From JABEVB01 sp049965775 (GTDB lineage Bacteria; Planctomycetota; Phycisphaerae; WQYP01), in the NCBI GenBank assembly GCA_049965775.1, contig JBMFVX010000054.1:1-18334 (forward strand): a DNA stretch of 18,334 nt, read 5' to 3'. Below, piece after piece: positions 7,502 through 16,031 of this stretch (positions are counted from its first letter, which is position 1; the number at the start of each line of letters is the position of its first letter). A model generated the notes under the pieces. It was not told where the DNA came from and made no database searches. It saw only the letters and a list, made by a program, of their open reading frames with translations. A program made the translations under genes and the position numbers.

Positions 7502-7585
7502 GAAAACCTACCAAATATGCGGCCCCGATTGGCTGGCTTAAGATACCGGCTCTGCGTGCCGACTCTGCGCATTTATCCCCAGCGT

Positions 7586-10500
7586 TCACACATTAAAATA
7601 CCGCGCCTGCGGGTGGTGGCAGATCAGGGCCGAGGTGCTTTGTTCGGGCTGAATCATATGGCTGTCGGAAAGCGTACAGCCTATGCGCGAGGGCTCGAGC
7701 AGGGCAAAGAGTTTGTCCTCATCTTCAAGGTTGGGGCATGCCGGGTAGCCGAAGCTGTAGCGGCAGCCCGTGAAGTGGCAGGCAAATAGGTCGCGCATCG
7801 TCGGGCCGTCGTTTGTGGCAAGGCCCCATTCCTGACGCACGCGCTTGTGCCACATTTCGGCCAAGGCCTCGGCAATCTGCACGCCCATGCCATGAATGTA
7901 CAGGTACTCGGTAAAATCGCCGCTGTGGAATAATTCCTTCTCGTACGCGGCGACATCGGTCCCGGCTGTGGCCACCTGCATGGCCACAACATCGGTGCGG
8001 CCCGATTCCCTCGGCAGGAAGAAATCGCTCAGGCACCAGCGCTTTTTGTCGGTCTGCCGTGGAAAATGAAAACGCAGCCGCTCCGTCTTGCCATCCTGTT
8101 CGTAAATAATCAGGTCGTTTTTATCGCTGTTGCACGCAAAGTAGCCATAAACAATCTGCGGATGCAGCAGGTTCATGTCGCGGCACTTTTGTTTAATGCG
8201 TTCATAAATGGGCCGCACATGCGACTCGGTCCACTTGCGGAACTCGTCGCGCGGCATATTGCCCGATTTAAACTGCCACTGCCCGCGAAACAGAGCCACT
8301 TCATCTATGTACGGGAACACTGCATCAACGGGAATGTCGTGCACCACTCGCGAGCCTAAAAAAGGCGCCGCCGGAATGACGTTGTCGTGGCGAATGTCTG
8401 AAACCGTATAGTCATCGGGTTGCGGGCCGGTTGTGAGCACCGGCGGCTCGACCACAGCCACAGTTCCGCCTTTGCACAAGGCGCTGATGCGGTCTGGTGA
8501 CTCGCCGGTTTCGGCAAGAATTTGCTCCATGCGGCCGGTTGTAATGTGATCCATGACCTTGAGGCCTTCAAAAGCGTCTTTGCCAAAGAACAGCGGCCCT
8601 TGATAAATGGCGCGAAGGTCCTTTTCAACATATTTGCGCGTCAGCGCCGCGCCGCCCAGAACAACCGGTACGTTAATGTCCAGACGGTTGAGTTCCTGCA
8701 GGTCGTCGCGCATGACAAGGGTAGACTTTACCAGCAGGCCGGAGAGGCCGATGGCATGGGCGTTGTGCTGTTTGGCGGCTTCAATAACATTGGCGATCGG
8801 CTGCTTAATGCCAAGGTTGTGCACCGTAAAGCCATTGTTTGAGAGAATAATATCCACCAGATTCTTGCCGATGTCGTGTACGTCGCCTTTGACGGTGGCC
8901 AGCACCATGACGCCGCGGCTCTGGCCCTGCGCCTTGGGCATAAATGGCTGCAGGTAGGCGACGGCGGTTTTCATAACCTCAGCGCTTTGCAGCACAAACG
9001 GGAGCTGCATCTGCCCGCTGCCGAATAATTCGCCGACCACTTTCATGCCGGCGAGCAGGTGGTCGTTGATGATGTCGAGCGGCGCATACTTCTGCATCGC
9101 CTCATCCAAATGTGCCGAAAGCTTTTGTTTGTCGCCGTCAATAATGTGGCGTTTGAGTTTTTCTTCCAGCGGCAACTGCTCGGTGGTGTCGGCCTCGCGG
9201 GCGGGAGCGCCCAGCGTGCTCAGCAAGCCCAGCGGGTTGTAATCGGCGGTGGAGCGGTCATAAATAAGGTCCATCGCCCATTGGTAATGTTCGGGTTCAA
9301 TTTTATTCTGCGGCAATATTTTGCTCGCATGCACAATGGCCGAGGTAAGGCCGGCTTTCACGCACTCGTTAAAAAACGCGCTGTTAATCACCAGTCGTGC
9401 ATAGGGCTTGAGGCCGAACGAAACATTGGAGAGGCCCAGTGTGGTATGGCAGTTGGGAAACTCGGCTGTGATGCGGCGGATGCCATCAATGGTTTCGAGT
9501 GCCAGGCGGCGCACTTCGTCCTGTCCGGTGACGATGGGAAATATCAGCGGATCAAAGTAGATATCGGTTTCGGGTATGCCGTACTTTTTAACCAGAAGCT
9601 CGTAAAGCCGGCGGGCAATGGCCACCTTGCGGTCGGCGGTTTTTCCCATGGCTTCAACTTTGTCTTCGTCAATGGTTCCGGCGACAACAGCCGCACCGTA
9701 TCGCTTGAGTAAGCCGGCCATTTTGGCGAGCTTTTCTTCGCCATCTTCAAGGTTGATGGAATTGACAATGCACTTGCCCGGCGCCACCTGCAGGCCGGCT
9801 TCAATAACATCAAGCTGGGTGGAATCTATCATCAGCGGGGCGGTTACTTCTTTGGCGAAGCGCCGCACCACCTCGTGCATGTCGGGTACGCCTTCGCGGC
9901 CGACATAGTCCACGCAAACATCCACCACATGCGAGCCTTCTTTAACCTGCTCGCGGCCGATAGACACCAGTTGGTCCCAGTCTTGAGCCAGCAGGCAATC
10001 GCGGAACTTTTTGGAGCCATTGGTATTGGTGCGCTCGCCAATAATAAGGATCGAATTATCCTGCCGCGCCGGCACCGATGCATATAGCGACGACACCGCC
10101 GATGTGGCGGCAACGATGGGGGCGCCAAACATGCCGCGCAGAGCCGGGGTGAGGCCGGCGACAGCCTGCGCGACGGCTGCGATGTGTTTGGGCGTGGTGC
10201 CGCAGCATCCGCCAACGATGTTAACGCCGAAAGCGGTGGCAAACTCCCGATGCGCTTTGGCGAGTTCTTCGGGGCCAAGCGGAAAATGCGTTTTGCCATC
10301 ATGCAGCACCGGCAGGCCTGCGTTGGGCTGTACCGATAGATAGCGCGTGCTCTCGCGGCTGAGTGTTTCCACATGCGGCCGCATGAGTTCAGGCCCGGTG
10401 GCGCAGTTCATGCCCAGCACATCCACCGGCAGGGCTTCAAGGGTTGTGATTACGCTGCTCATTTCGGTGCCGAGCAGCATGGTGCCCACCGTCTCCATGG

Positions 10501-11122
10501 TTACCTGCACCATAATGGGCACGCGATGGTTGCGTTCGCGCATGATGTCGAGCGCTGCGATCACGGCCACCTTGGCCTGCAGCAGGTCAAAGCATGTTTC
10601 AATGAGAATTGCGTCTACTCCGCCATCCAGCAGGCCGCGAACCTGCTCCTGATAGCTATCGAGCATGATGTCAAACGTGGTGTTGCCTAGCGTAATGGCC
10701 TTGGTGCCCGGCCCTATGGAGCCGGCGACAAAGCGCGGTCGCCCCGGAGTCGAAAACTTATCCGCGGCTTTACGCGCCAGCAGGGCAGCGGCGCGATTAA
10801 TTTCGCGGCAACGGTCCTGCAGGCCAAACTCGGCCAGCACAATTTTACTGGCACCAAACGTATCGGTTTCAACCGTATCGGAGCCGGCGGCATAGTACCG
10901 CGTATGAATGTCTTCAATAACGTCAGGCCGGCTCAACACCAGCACTTCGGGGCAGTTTTCGAGATTCCAGAAATCAGATAGCTGAAGGTCGGCTTCAAAA
11001 ATCTGTGTTCCCAGGCCGCCGTCAAATACCATCACGCGTTGGCGCAGCGCATCTAAAAATGGATGCTGCGCCATGGGGCGTTCAAATGCGGCATTAAGAA
11101 TGTGGTTGTTCATATCCATCAT
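7586..11122 (-). CDS. metH: cobalamin-dependent methionine synthase
   Basis: Methylates homocysteine to methionine using 5-methyltetrahydrofolate and a B12 cofactor in the cytoplasm. All four modules are visible in the 1178 residues. The homocysteine domain (about 25-330) has zinc ligands Cys240 (GMNCATG) and Cys306-Cys307 (GGCCGTT). The pterin domain starts at IIGERTNTNGSKKF (about 355). The cap and B12-binding domain has KGDVHDIGKN with the cobalt-ligand His749. The C-terminal activation domain contains GCRYSFGYPACPN, where S-adenosylmethionine binds for reductive repair. Length matches the full-length family. It follows an rRNA pseudouridine synthase gene by 18 bp on the same strand, so there is no room for a dedicated riboswitch. 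Several Met codons cluster at the start (11122, 11119 and residue 17), so the exact N-terminus is uncertain. Confidence 0.97.
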   Translation of the reverse strand: MMDMNNHILNAAFERPMAQHPFLDALRQRVMVFDGGLGTQIFEADLQLSDFWNLENCPEVLVLSRPDVIEDIHTRYYAAGSDTVETDTFGASKIVLAEFGLQDRCREINRAAALLARKAADKFSTPGRPRFVAGSIGPGTKAITLGNTTFDIMLDSYQEQVRGLLDGGVDAILIETCFDLLQAKVAVIAALDIMRERNHRVPIMVQVTMETVGTMLLGTEMSSVITTLEALPVDVLGMNCATGPELMRPHVETLSRESTRYLSVQPNAGLPVLHDGKTHFPLGPEELAKAHREFATAFGVNIVGGCCGTTPKHIAAVAQAVAGLTPALRGMFGAPIVAATSAVSSLYASVPARQDNSILIIGERTNTNGSKKFRDCLLAQDWDQLVSIGREQVKEGSHVVDVCVDYVGREGVPDMHEVVRRFAKEVTAPLMIDSTQLDVIEAGLQVAPGKCIVNSINLEDGEEKLAKMAGLLKRYGAAVVAGTIDEDKVEAMGKTADRKVAIARRLYELLVKKYGIPETDIYFDPLIFPIVTGQDEVRRLALETIDGIRRITAEFPNCHTTLGLSNVSFGLKPYARLVINSAFFNECVKAGLTSAIVHASKILPQNKIEPEHYQWAMDLIYDRSTADYNPLGLLSTLGAPAREADTTEQLPLEEKLKRHIIDGDKQKLSAHLDEAMQKYAPLDIINDHLLAGMKVVGELFGSGQMQLPFVLQSAEVMKTAVAYLQPFMPKAQGQSRGVMVLATVKGDVHDIGKNLVDIILSNNGFTVHNLGIKQPIANVIEAAKQHNAHAIGLSGLLVKSTLVMRDDLQELNRLDINVPVVLGGAALTRKYVEKDLRAIYQGPLFFGKDAFEGLKVMDHITTGRMEQILAETGESPDRISALCKGGTVAVVEPPVLTTGPQPDDYTVSDIRHDNVIPAAPFLGSRVVHDIPVDAVFPYIDEVALFRGQWQFKSGNMPRDEFRKWTESHVRPIYERIKQKCRDMNLLHPQIVYGYFACNSDKNDLIIYEQDGKTERLRFHFPRQTDKKRWCLSDFFLPRESGRTDVVAMQVATAGTDVAAYEKELFHSGDFTEYLYIHGMGVQIAEALAEMWHKRVRQEWGLATNDGPTMRDLFACHFTGCRYSFGYPACPNLEDEDKLFALLEPSRIGCTLSDSHMIQPEQSTSALICHHPQARYFNV

Positions 11123-11140
11123 GTTTTACACCCGGTTGAA

Positions 11141-12190
11141 TCAGCGGCCCGGCCTTGCGTTGTGCTTGCCGAAAGTTCGAGGCCCGCGGCCAAACTTGCC
11201 CTGGGGCGGCCGCCTTGCGCCCGGCCCAAACTTGCGCCCCATCGCTCGTGGTGTTAACGCAAAATTGCGTTTGGCACCATCCCGTGGTTTATCGGGTGCA
11301 ACCGACGGGCGGCCGGCGGGGGGGCGGTTGGGGGCGGTGCGGCGCTGGCCGGCCTCGGCTGCGATGCGGCGGCGCTCCTTGGCCATTTCCTTGTTTTCAA
11401 ACCAGGCCTGTGTGGCGGCTCGCTTTTGCTCATGAAAATCGGCGGATGTCGCCTTGCGCAGCCACGCTACTTCCTGCTCGGTAAGCCGGCGGAATTGGCC
11501 CGGCTCAAGGCCTTTAAGGGTGATTTTCTCGGCCATGGCCACGCGAAACAGATCGCGGACTTTATGGCCCGTGCGGGCCAGCACGCGGCGAATTTCCCGG
11601 TTTTTACGTTCCACCAGTCGCACTTCCAGTACGGTGTCGTGGCGATCGCGGGCCAGCAGGCGCAGGCGAAAGCCTTCGCTTTTAACGCCCGGCCCGGCAC
11701 CCTGCTCGGGTCCAAGCCATACGCCTTTGCGCAGTCGCTCGATCGCGTCGGCTCCCATGCGGCCATCTACGCGCACCACATACGTTTTTTCGACGCCATA
11801 ACGCGGATGCGTCAATCGGTGCGCCAGCTCTCCATCATTGGTCATCATCAGCAACCCGCGAGCGTCCATGTCGAGCCGGCCCACCGGAAAGACTCTCTCG
11901 GTGATGCCGGTCATAAGCTCTCCGACGGTTTTGCGGTCCGCGGGATCGTGGTTGGTCACCAGTACGCCCTTGGGTTTGTGCAGCAGGTAATAGGCGTGCG
12001 TTTCCTGCTTAATGGGTTCGAGCACCTGCTCGCCCACGGTTATTTGATCGCTGTCTGGGTCAATAAGAATGGGCAAAGTGGTTTTGATTTCGCCATTGAC
12101 GCGCACCTGCCCCTGCGTAATAAGCTCTTCGCACTTGCGGCGAGAGGCGATGCCGCAGTCGGCCATGAATTTTTGCAATCTGATGTTCAT
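11141..12190 (-). CDS. rluB: RsuA/RluB-family rRNA pseudouridine synthase
   Basis: Isomerises a specific uridine to pseudouridine in ribosomal RNA; RluB acts on 23S rRNA, RsuA on 16S. Residues 1-60 are an S4 RNA-binding domain (RLQKFMADCGIASRRKCEE). The catalytic domain has GRLDMDARGLLMMTNDGELA (104-123) with catalytic Asp107, and the family block RKNREIRRV (195-203). From about residue 255 a long basic, Pro/Arg/Gly-rich tail extends to 349, as in many RluB-type proteins, and probably binds RNA. The assignment to RluB rather than a sister enzyme is by general resemblance and tail. It lies between manA (50-bp gap) and metH (18-bp gap), all leftward, so co-transcription is likely. No ribosome site is visible before the ATG. 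Confidence 0.88.
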   Translation of the reverse strand: MNIRLQKFMADCGIASRRKCEELITQGQVRVNGEIKTTLPILIDPDSDQITVGEQVLEPIKQETHAYYLLHKPKGVLVTNHDPADRKTVGELMTGITERVFPVGRLDMDARGLLMMTNDGELAHRLTHPRYGVEKTYVVRVDGRMGADAIERLRKGVWLGPEQGAGPGVKSEGFRLRLLARDRHDTVLEVRLVERKNREIRRVLARTGHKVRDLFRVAMAEKITLKGLEPGQFRRLTEQEVAWLRKATSADFHEQKRAATQAWFENKEMAKERRRIAAEAGQRRTAPNRPPAGRPSVAPDKPRDGAKRNFALTPRAMGRKFGPGARRPPQGKFGRGPRTFGKHNARPGR

Positions 12191-12240
12191 AAGTAATGAT
12201 GTTGTGTAAACGCCCTGTCAGCCGGGTAAATGCCGCAGCG

Positions 12241-13272
12241 TTAATCAGGCAACGCAGCCTCCAAAATAACCAGCGGGCTTACGACATTAACGCGCGGATT
12301 GTTAAGTTTGGCCGGCAGCAGCACCGTTTCGCCCGGCGCGATCGCGGTGATGGGTTGATTGTCGCCCTGCAGCAGCGCCTGTCCGGCGAGCACTATCCAG
12401 ACCAACGCCCGGCCTGTGGGCAATGGTTCTACCCCTGACGCCAGCGCCCGGCGCTGGAGCGTAAAATATTCACAATGCACCAGAGGCGTATTCTGCCAAT
12501 GTTTGTCGGCGGCTGTGGCGGGCGGCGGCAGCGCCGCAGCTGGTGCGCCAAAGTTGATAACCTCTAACGCCTCGGCCACGTGAAGTTTGCGCGGCTTGCC
12601 ATCCGAGCCAAGGCGGTTCCAGTCAAACACGCGAAAGGTGGTGTCGCTGGGGGTTTGCACTTCCGCCACCAGCACGCCAGCGCCCAATGCGTGCACCGTG
12701 CCCGATGCGAGGTAATGGCAGTCGCCGGGTTTGACCGCAACGGTTTGCAGCAAATTGGCCACTGTGCCATCGGCCAGAGCGGCCTTAAAGCTTGCGGCAT
12801 CCACCCCGGGCTTGACGCCCTTGTATATTTTAGCCCCCGGCTCGGCGGCAAGCACATACCATGCTTCGCTCTTAAGATGCGTTCCGGGATGGCTTTTAAC
12901 ATAGGCGGCATCGGGGTGCACCTGCACCGAAAGGTCCCGACGTGCGTCCAAAAACTTTATCAAAAGCGGAAAATACCCGGTGGTGGGGGCCTTGGCTGGC
13001 CCAAAAATTTCTTCGCCTTGCTCTTTAAGCACCCGGCGCAGCGGATGACCCTGCAAAGGGCCGTTGCCGATGGTGCTTGAGAGGCTGCCGTCGCTGGCGG
13101 CTCCGGCTGAGTCGCTGCCGACCGAACCGGGTGGTAAATCGGCAAGTTCCCACGATTCGCCGACGTTGCGGCTGCGAAGAGACGCCGGCACGGGACGGCC
13201 CAGCACCGCAACGAGGTTGCGGCCGCCCCAGATGCGTTCCTGAAACACCGGATGGAACTTAAGTGGATACAT
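12241..13272 (-). CDS. manA: class I mannose-6-phosphate isomerase
   Basis: Interconverts mannose-6-phosphate and fructose-6-phosphate, linking mannose metabolism to glycolysis and to GDP-mannose synthesis. The cupin zinc site is visible as Gln117 and His119 in VQVHP, Glu136 in KSEAWYVL and His194 in SGTVHALG. The N-terminus FHPVFQERIWGG is typical of type I enzymes. At 343 residues it belongs to the shorter bacterial form. GAGG lies close before the ATG. It is the first gene of the leftward manA - rluB - metH run and is divergent from the ArsR-methyltransferase gene across 75 bp. Confidence 0.93.
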   Translation of the reverse strand: MYPLKFHPVFQERIWGGRNLVAVLGRPVPASLRSRNVGESWELADLPPGSVGSDSAGAASDGSLSSTIGNGPLQGHPLRRVLKEQGEEIFGPAKAPTTGYFPLLIKFLDARRDLSVQVHPDAAYVKSHPGTHLKSEAWYVLAAEPGAKIYKGVKPGVDAASFKAALADGTVANLLQTVAVKPGDCHYLASGTVHALGAGVLVAEVQTPSDTTFRVFDWNRLGSDGKPRKLHVAEALEVINFGAPAAALPPPATAADKHWQNTPLVHCEYFTLQRRALASGVEPLPTGRALVWIVLAGQALLQGDNQPITAIAPGETVLLPAKLNNPRVNVVSPLVILEAALPD

Positions 13273-13309
13273 AAAGCCTCATAGCCTGCACGTTGCTTTG
13301 CCCAGTCGC

Positions 13310-13338
13310 TTGCCTGGCGCTGCAAATTACACTATCAT
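13310..13338 (+). promoter_or_regulatory. promoter for the ArsR-methyltransferase gene
   Basis: TTGCCT at 13310-13315 and TATCAT at 13333-13338 are spaced by exactly 17 bases, matching four and five of six consensus bases. Transcription would begin near 13345, only a few bases before the ATG at 13348, which has no ribosome site. The mRNA may therefore be leaderless. Confidence 0.5.
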
Positions 13339-13365
13339 TATATCCGGATGAACGGATTATTGCCA
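13337..13365 (-). promoter_or_regulatory. opposing promoter for the manA-rluB-metH run
   Basis: Reading leftward, TGGCAA at 13365-13360 is followed after 17 bases by a perfect TATAAT at 13342-13337. Its -10 box overlaps the last two bases of the rightward -10 box, so the two promoters face away over a shared core. One bound protein could control both directions; that is inference. Confidence 0.45.
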
Positions 13366-14388
13366 GACAATTCCGCCGGCGCCAAACCCGCCACCGCCCA
13401 ATGGGCCGAGCTGCTGCGAACACTCGCCGACCCCATGCGGCTGCGCATCATACGTCTTTTGGAGCAGGCCGCCCAGTCAGGCCTGCGCGTGGGCGAACTC
13501 GCCACCGCCCTTAAATCGCCGCAATCCACCGTCAGCCGACATATTAAAGAGCTGGCCGATGCCGGCCTTACCGCCGCGCAACGCGAGGGTACCTCGTCGT
13601 TGTATAGGCTAAGCGATGCTTCGGCTCGCGGCTCGCTGAAGCAATTGCGGGCCTTGGCCGGCGATTATGTGAAAAACGACCCGCAAATGCAGACCGATGC
13701 CCGCCGGCTCGCGCGCGTGCTTGAACGCCGCTACGACGGGCCGGATGGCATCTTCAATACGTTGGCGCCCGATTGGGACAACATCCGCCGGCGCTGGTTC
13801 GGCGACACCTTTCAGCTTGAGGCCATGCTCGCGGTGCTTAACCCGCAGTGGGTTATCGGCGACCTTGGCACCGGCACCGGGGCCATGCTGCCGCTGTTGT
13901 GCCCGCATGTGGCCAAGGTGATAGCCATTGAACCATCCGCCGCCATGCTCAAAGCGGCCCGCCGCCGGGTGGCTGACCTTAAGCTCGAAAACGTGGAACT
14001 TGCTCAAGGCTCGCTCGAGCATTTGCCCATCGCCGGCCAAACGCTGGATGTGGCGCTGGTGCTGCTGGTGCTTCACCATGTGGCCGACCTGGGCGTAGCG
14101 CTGGCAGAAATGCACCGGGCGCTCAAGCCCGGAGGCCTGCTGCTGGTGGTAGACCTGTTGCCGCACAAAATTACCATGTTTCGCGAAAAAATGGGGCATC
14201 GCCGCATGGGCTTTGACCCGGTGGAACTCATGCTTCAACTCGCTGCCAGCGGCTTTGACGGCACCCGCTGGCACACGCTGCCGGCAAGAGCAAGCCGTTC
14301 GCCCGAGGCCGGCGTAACCGTACCCGATTTGTTTGTTTTGCGGGCCAATCGTTCGCCCGCTGTTGTTTCAGCGCTAGCCGCCAACTAG
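13348..14388 (+). CDS. ArsR-family regulator fused to a SAM-dependent methyltransferase domain (SahR-like candidate)
   Basis: Residues about 18-92 form an ArsR-type winged helix: LADPMRLRIIRLLEQ, then the recognition helix region SPQSTVSRHIKELADAGL and a wing ending SSLYRLSD. No cysteine or histidine metal site typical of ArsR/SmtB sensors is apparent. Residues about 165-290 are a class I methyltransferase fold, with GDLGTGTGAM (171-180), the acidic AIEPSAAML that follows, and LVLLVLHHVADL. The gene is 50 bp upstream of ahcY on the same strand and divergent from the run ending in metH. Known SahR regulators are ArsR-family proteins that respond to S-adenosylhomocysteine and control methyl-cycle genes. 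The fused domain could sense that ligand rather than catalyse. Both domains are clear; the SahR role is inference from context. Confidence 0.87.
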   Translation: MNGLLPDNSAGAKPATAQWAELLRTLADPMRLRIIRLLEQAAQSGLRVGELATALKSPQSTVSRHIKELADAGLTAAQREGTSSLYRLSDASARGSLKQLRALAGDYVKNDPQMQTDARRLARVLERRYDGPDGIFNTLAPDWDNIRRRWFGDTFQLEAMLAVLNPQWVIGDLGTGTGAMLPLLCPHVAKVIAIEPSAAMLKAARRRVADLKLENVELAQGSLEHLPIAGQTLDVALVLLVLHHVADLGVALAEMHRALKPGGLLLVVDLLPHKITMFREKMGHRRMGFDPVELMLQLAASGFDGTRWHTLPARASRSPEAGVTVPDLFVLRANRSPAVVSALAAN

Positions 14389-14403
14389 CCGGGTGGCAGC
14401 GCA

Positions 14404-14418
14404 CAAATGGCTTATTTG
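14404..14418. promoter_or_regulatory. inverted repeat upstream of ahcY
   Basis: CAAAT and ATTTG, separated by five bases, form a perfect palindrome in the 50-bp gap between the regulator and ahcY. It overlaps a GGCT-AGCC mini-hairpin (14409-14421). It could be an operator for the adjacent regulator. A related half-site CAAAT occurs at 13323-13327 in the divergent promoter region. Confidence 0.3.
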
Positions 14419-14438
14419 AGCCGGAAAGGGAATATCTC

Positions 14439-15704
14439 ATGGCTGTAAAGCACGACGTGAAGGATCTTTCGCTTGCGAAAGAGGGAAAAAAGCGCATTGA
14501 ATGGGCTGACAAGGATATGCCCGTGCTGCGCATGGTGCGCGAGCGCTTCGCCAAAGAAAAGCCGCTGGCCGGCTATCGCATGGCGGCGTGCCTCCACATC
14601 ACCACCGAAACCGCCAACCTGGCCCGCGCCCTGCAGGCCGGCGGGGCGGAACTCGCCCTCTGCGCCAGCAACCCGCTCTCAACCCAGGATGACAATGCCG
14701 CATCGCTGGTATCAGACTTCGGCATTTCGGTTTATGCCATCAAGGGCGAAGACCGCGATACCTACTACCGGCACATGAACACCGCACTGGATATCAAGCC
14801 CAACGTCACCATGGATGATGGCGCGGACCTGGTAAGCCTGCTGCACTCCACCCGCAGCGACCTGGCGGGAAATGTTGTCGCCTCCATGGAAGAAACCACC
14901 ACCGGCGTTATTCGCCTGCGCGCCATGGAAAAAGCCAACATCCTCAAGTTTCCGGTCGTGGCGGTTAACGACGCCCAGTGCAAACACTTTTTCGACAATC
15001 GCTATGGCACCGGCCAAAGCACCGTTGACGGAGTCATTCGCGCAACCGACCACCTGATTGCCGGCAAAAAAGTTGTCGTCTGCGGCTACGGCTGGTGCGG
15101 CAAGGGCGTGGCCTCTCGGGTGCGCGGCCTTGGCGCCAACACCATCGTTACCGAGATTAATCCAATTCGCGCCATTGAAGCCACCATGGATGGCTTTTGG
15201 GTTATGCCCATGAGCGAGGCGGCCAAAATCGGCGATGTGTTCATTACGGTTACGGGCAACATGCACGTGATTCGCCAGGAACACTTTGACCTCATGAAAG
15301 ACAACGCCCTGGTGTGCAACTCCGGCCACTTTAACGTGGAACTCGACCTCGACACACTGGAGAAAAAGGCTAAATCCATCCGCAAACAGGTCCGCGAGTT
15401 TGTGGATGAATACACACTCGCCAATGGACGGCGCATTCAAGTGTTGGGTGAAGGCCGTTTGATTAACCTTGCCGCCGCGCACGGGCACCCGGCCTCAGTC
15501 ATGGACATGAGCTTTGCCGTACAGGCCTTGGCCACCGAATGGGCCTTGAAAAACAAAGGCAAACTGGGCAAGCATGTGCACGATGTGCCGCTGGAAATTG
15601 ACGAATGGGTTGCGGCCCTCAAGCTTGAAAGCATGGGCATCACCATTGACAAGCTCACCGCTGAGCAGCAAAAATATCTCGCCAGCCACGACATGGGCAC
15701 CTGA
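14439..15704 (+). CDS. ahcY: adenosylhomocysteinase (S-adenosylhomocysteine hydrolase)
   Basis: Splits S-adenosylhomocysteine into homocysteine and adenosine, removing the inhibitory by-product of methylation. Substrate-domain features include HITTETANLA (53-62), SNPLSTQDD (77-85), EETTTG (151-156), and NDAQCKHFFDNRYGTGQS (177-194), which contains the catalytic Lys182 and Asp186. The NAD+-binding Rossmann loop is CGYGWCGKG (215-223), and the C-terminal HPASVMDMSF block is present. At 421 residues it is the compact form without the longer insertion seen in some relatives. AAAGGGA about ten bases before the ATG is a fair ribosome site. It probably shares a transcript with the regulator upstream and supplies homocysteine for MetH, encoded nearby. 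A strong terminator follows. Confidence 0.97.
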   Translation: MAVKHDVKDLSLAKEGKKRIEWADKDMPVLRMVRERFAKEKPLAGYRMAACLHITTETANLARALQAGGAELALCASNPLSTQDDNAASLVSDFGISVYAIKGEDRDTYYRHMNTALDIKPNVTMDDGADLVSLLHSTRSDLAGNVVASMEETTTGVIRLRAMEKANILKFPVVAVNDAQCKHFFDNRYGTGQSTVDGVIRATDHLIAGKKVVVCGYGWCGKGVASRVRGLGANTIVTEINPIRAIEATMDGFWVMPMSEAAKIGDVFITVTGNMHVIRQEHFDLMKDNALVCNSGHFNVELDLDTLEKKAKSIRKQVREFVDEYTLANGRRIQVLGEGRLINLAAAHGHPASVMDMSFAVQALATEWALKNKGKLGKHVHDVPLEIDEWVAALKLESMGITIDKLTAEQQKYLASHDMGT

Positions 15705-15746
15705 TGGCCGCCCGCTGGCGGGTTCTAACTGGCAACATAGTTTTTG

Positions 15747-15788
15747 GCGGAGCGCTGCGGCACGTTGCAGTGCTCCGCTTTTCTTTTT
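15747..15788 (+). terminator. strong intrinsic terminator after ahcY
   Basis: GCGGAGCGCTGC (15747-15758) pairs with GCAGTGCTCCGC (15767-15778) over 12 positions, with one G.U pair, around an 8-base loop. TTTTCTTTTT follows directly. It lies 43 bases after the ahcY stop. Confidence 0.9.
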
Positions 15789-16031
15789 GCCGGCGGCTTT
15801 GATTTACGGCCAAGGCGCTCGCACCACCTCGCGTCGTTTGGCGTACAGTATTTGCACGGCGCGTGCTTTACGCTCTGCCATATTGCCGGTAAAACTCCCA
15901 TGCGGCCGTGCAGGCGAGTGCATCCGCCCACGTTTGTTATGGGCCGGTTACAGTTGGCTGCTTAGGGTGCCTGGCCGACTGTTCGCCGGCTCTATGTACG
16001 CACCGGCCCATATAAATAGAGAAAGGCCGCA
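15789..16031. other. spacer before the DUF6941-like gene
   Basis: No supported gene. The frames here have no ribosome site and no recognisable motif. A TATAAA at 16011-16016, about 15 bases before the next ATG, may be its -10 box, but no good -35 box precedes it. Nothing else stands out. Confidence 0.45.

Larger units (their letters stand above)
7032..7585. other. spacer between the methylase and metH
   Basis: The methylase and metH converge here across about 550 bp. The region is AT-richer than its surroundings. The only small reading frame with both a ribosome site and a promoter-like sequence is at 7224-7337, listed separately. A GTG-initiated 102-codon frame at 7055-7363 overlaps it and is less convincing. 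Confidence 0.5.

Noticed and set aside
8066..10690. Long plus-strand frames opposite metH (for example 9059-9712)
   Set aside because: They are shadow frames of a clearly coding, high-GC gene on the other strand.
11426..12196. 256-codon plus-strand frame opposite the pseudouridine synthase gene
   Set aside because: It mirrors the real gene almost exactly, and its translation matches no motif.
14389..14438. SAM or SAH riboswitch before ahcY
   Set aside because: Only 50 bases separate the genes and the conserved core of the SAH aptamer is not recognisable.
15744..15965. 73-codon frame after the ahcY terminator
   Set aside because: It begins inside the terminator hairpin and has no ribosome site.
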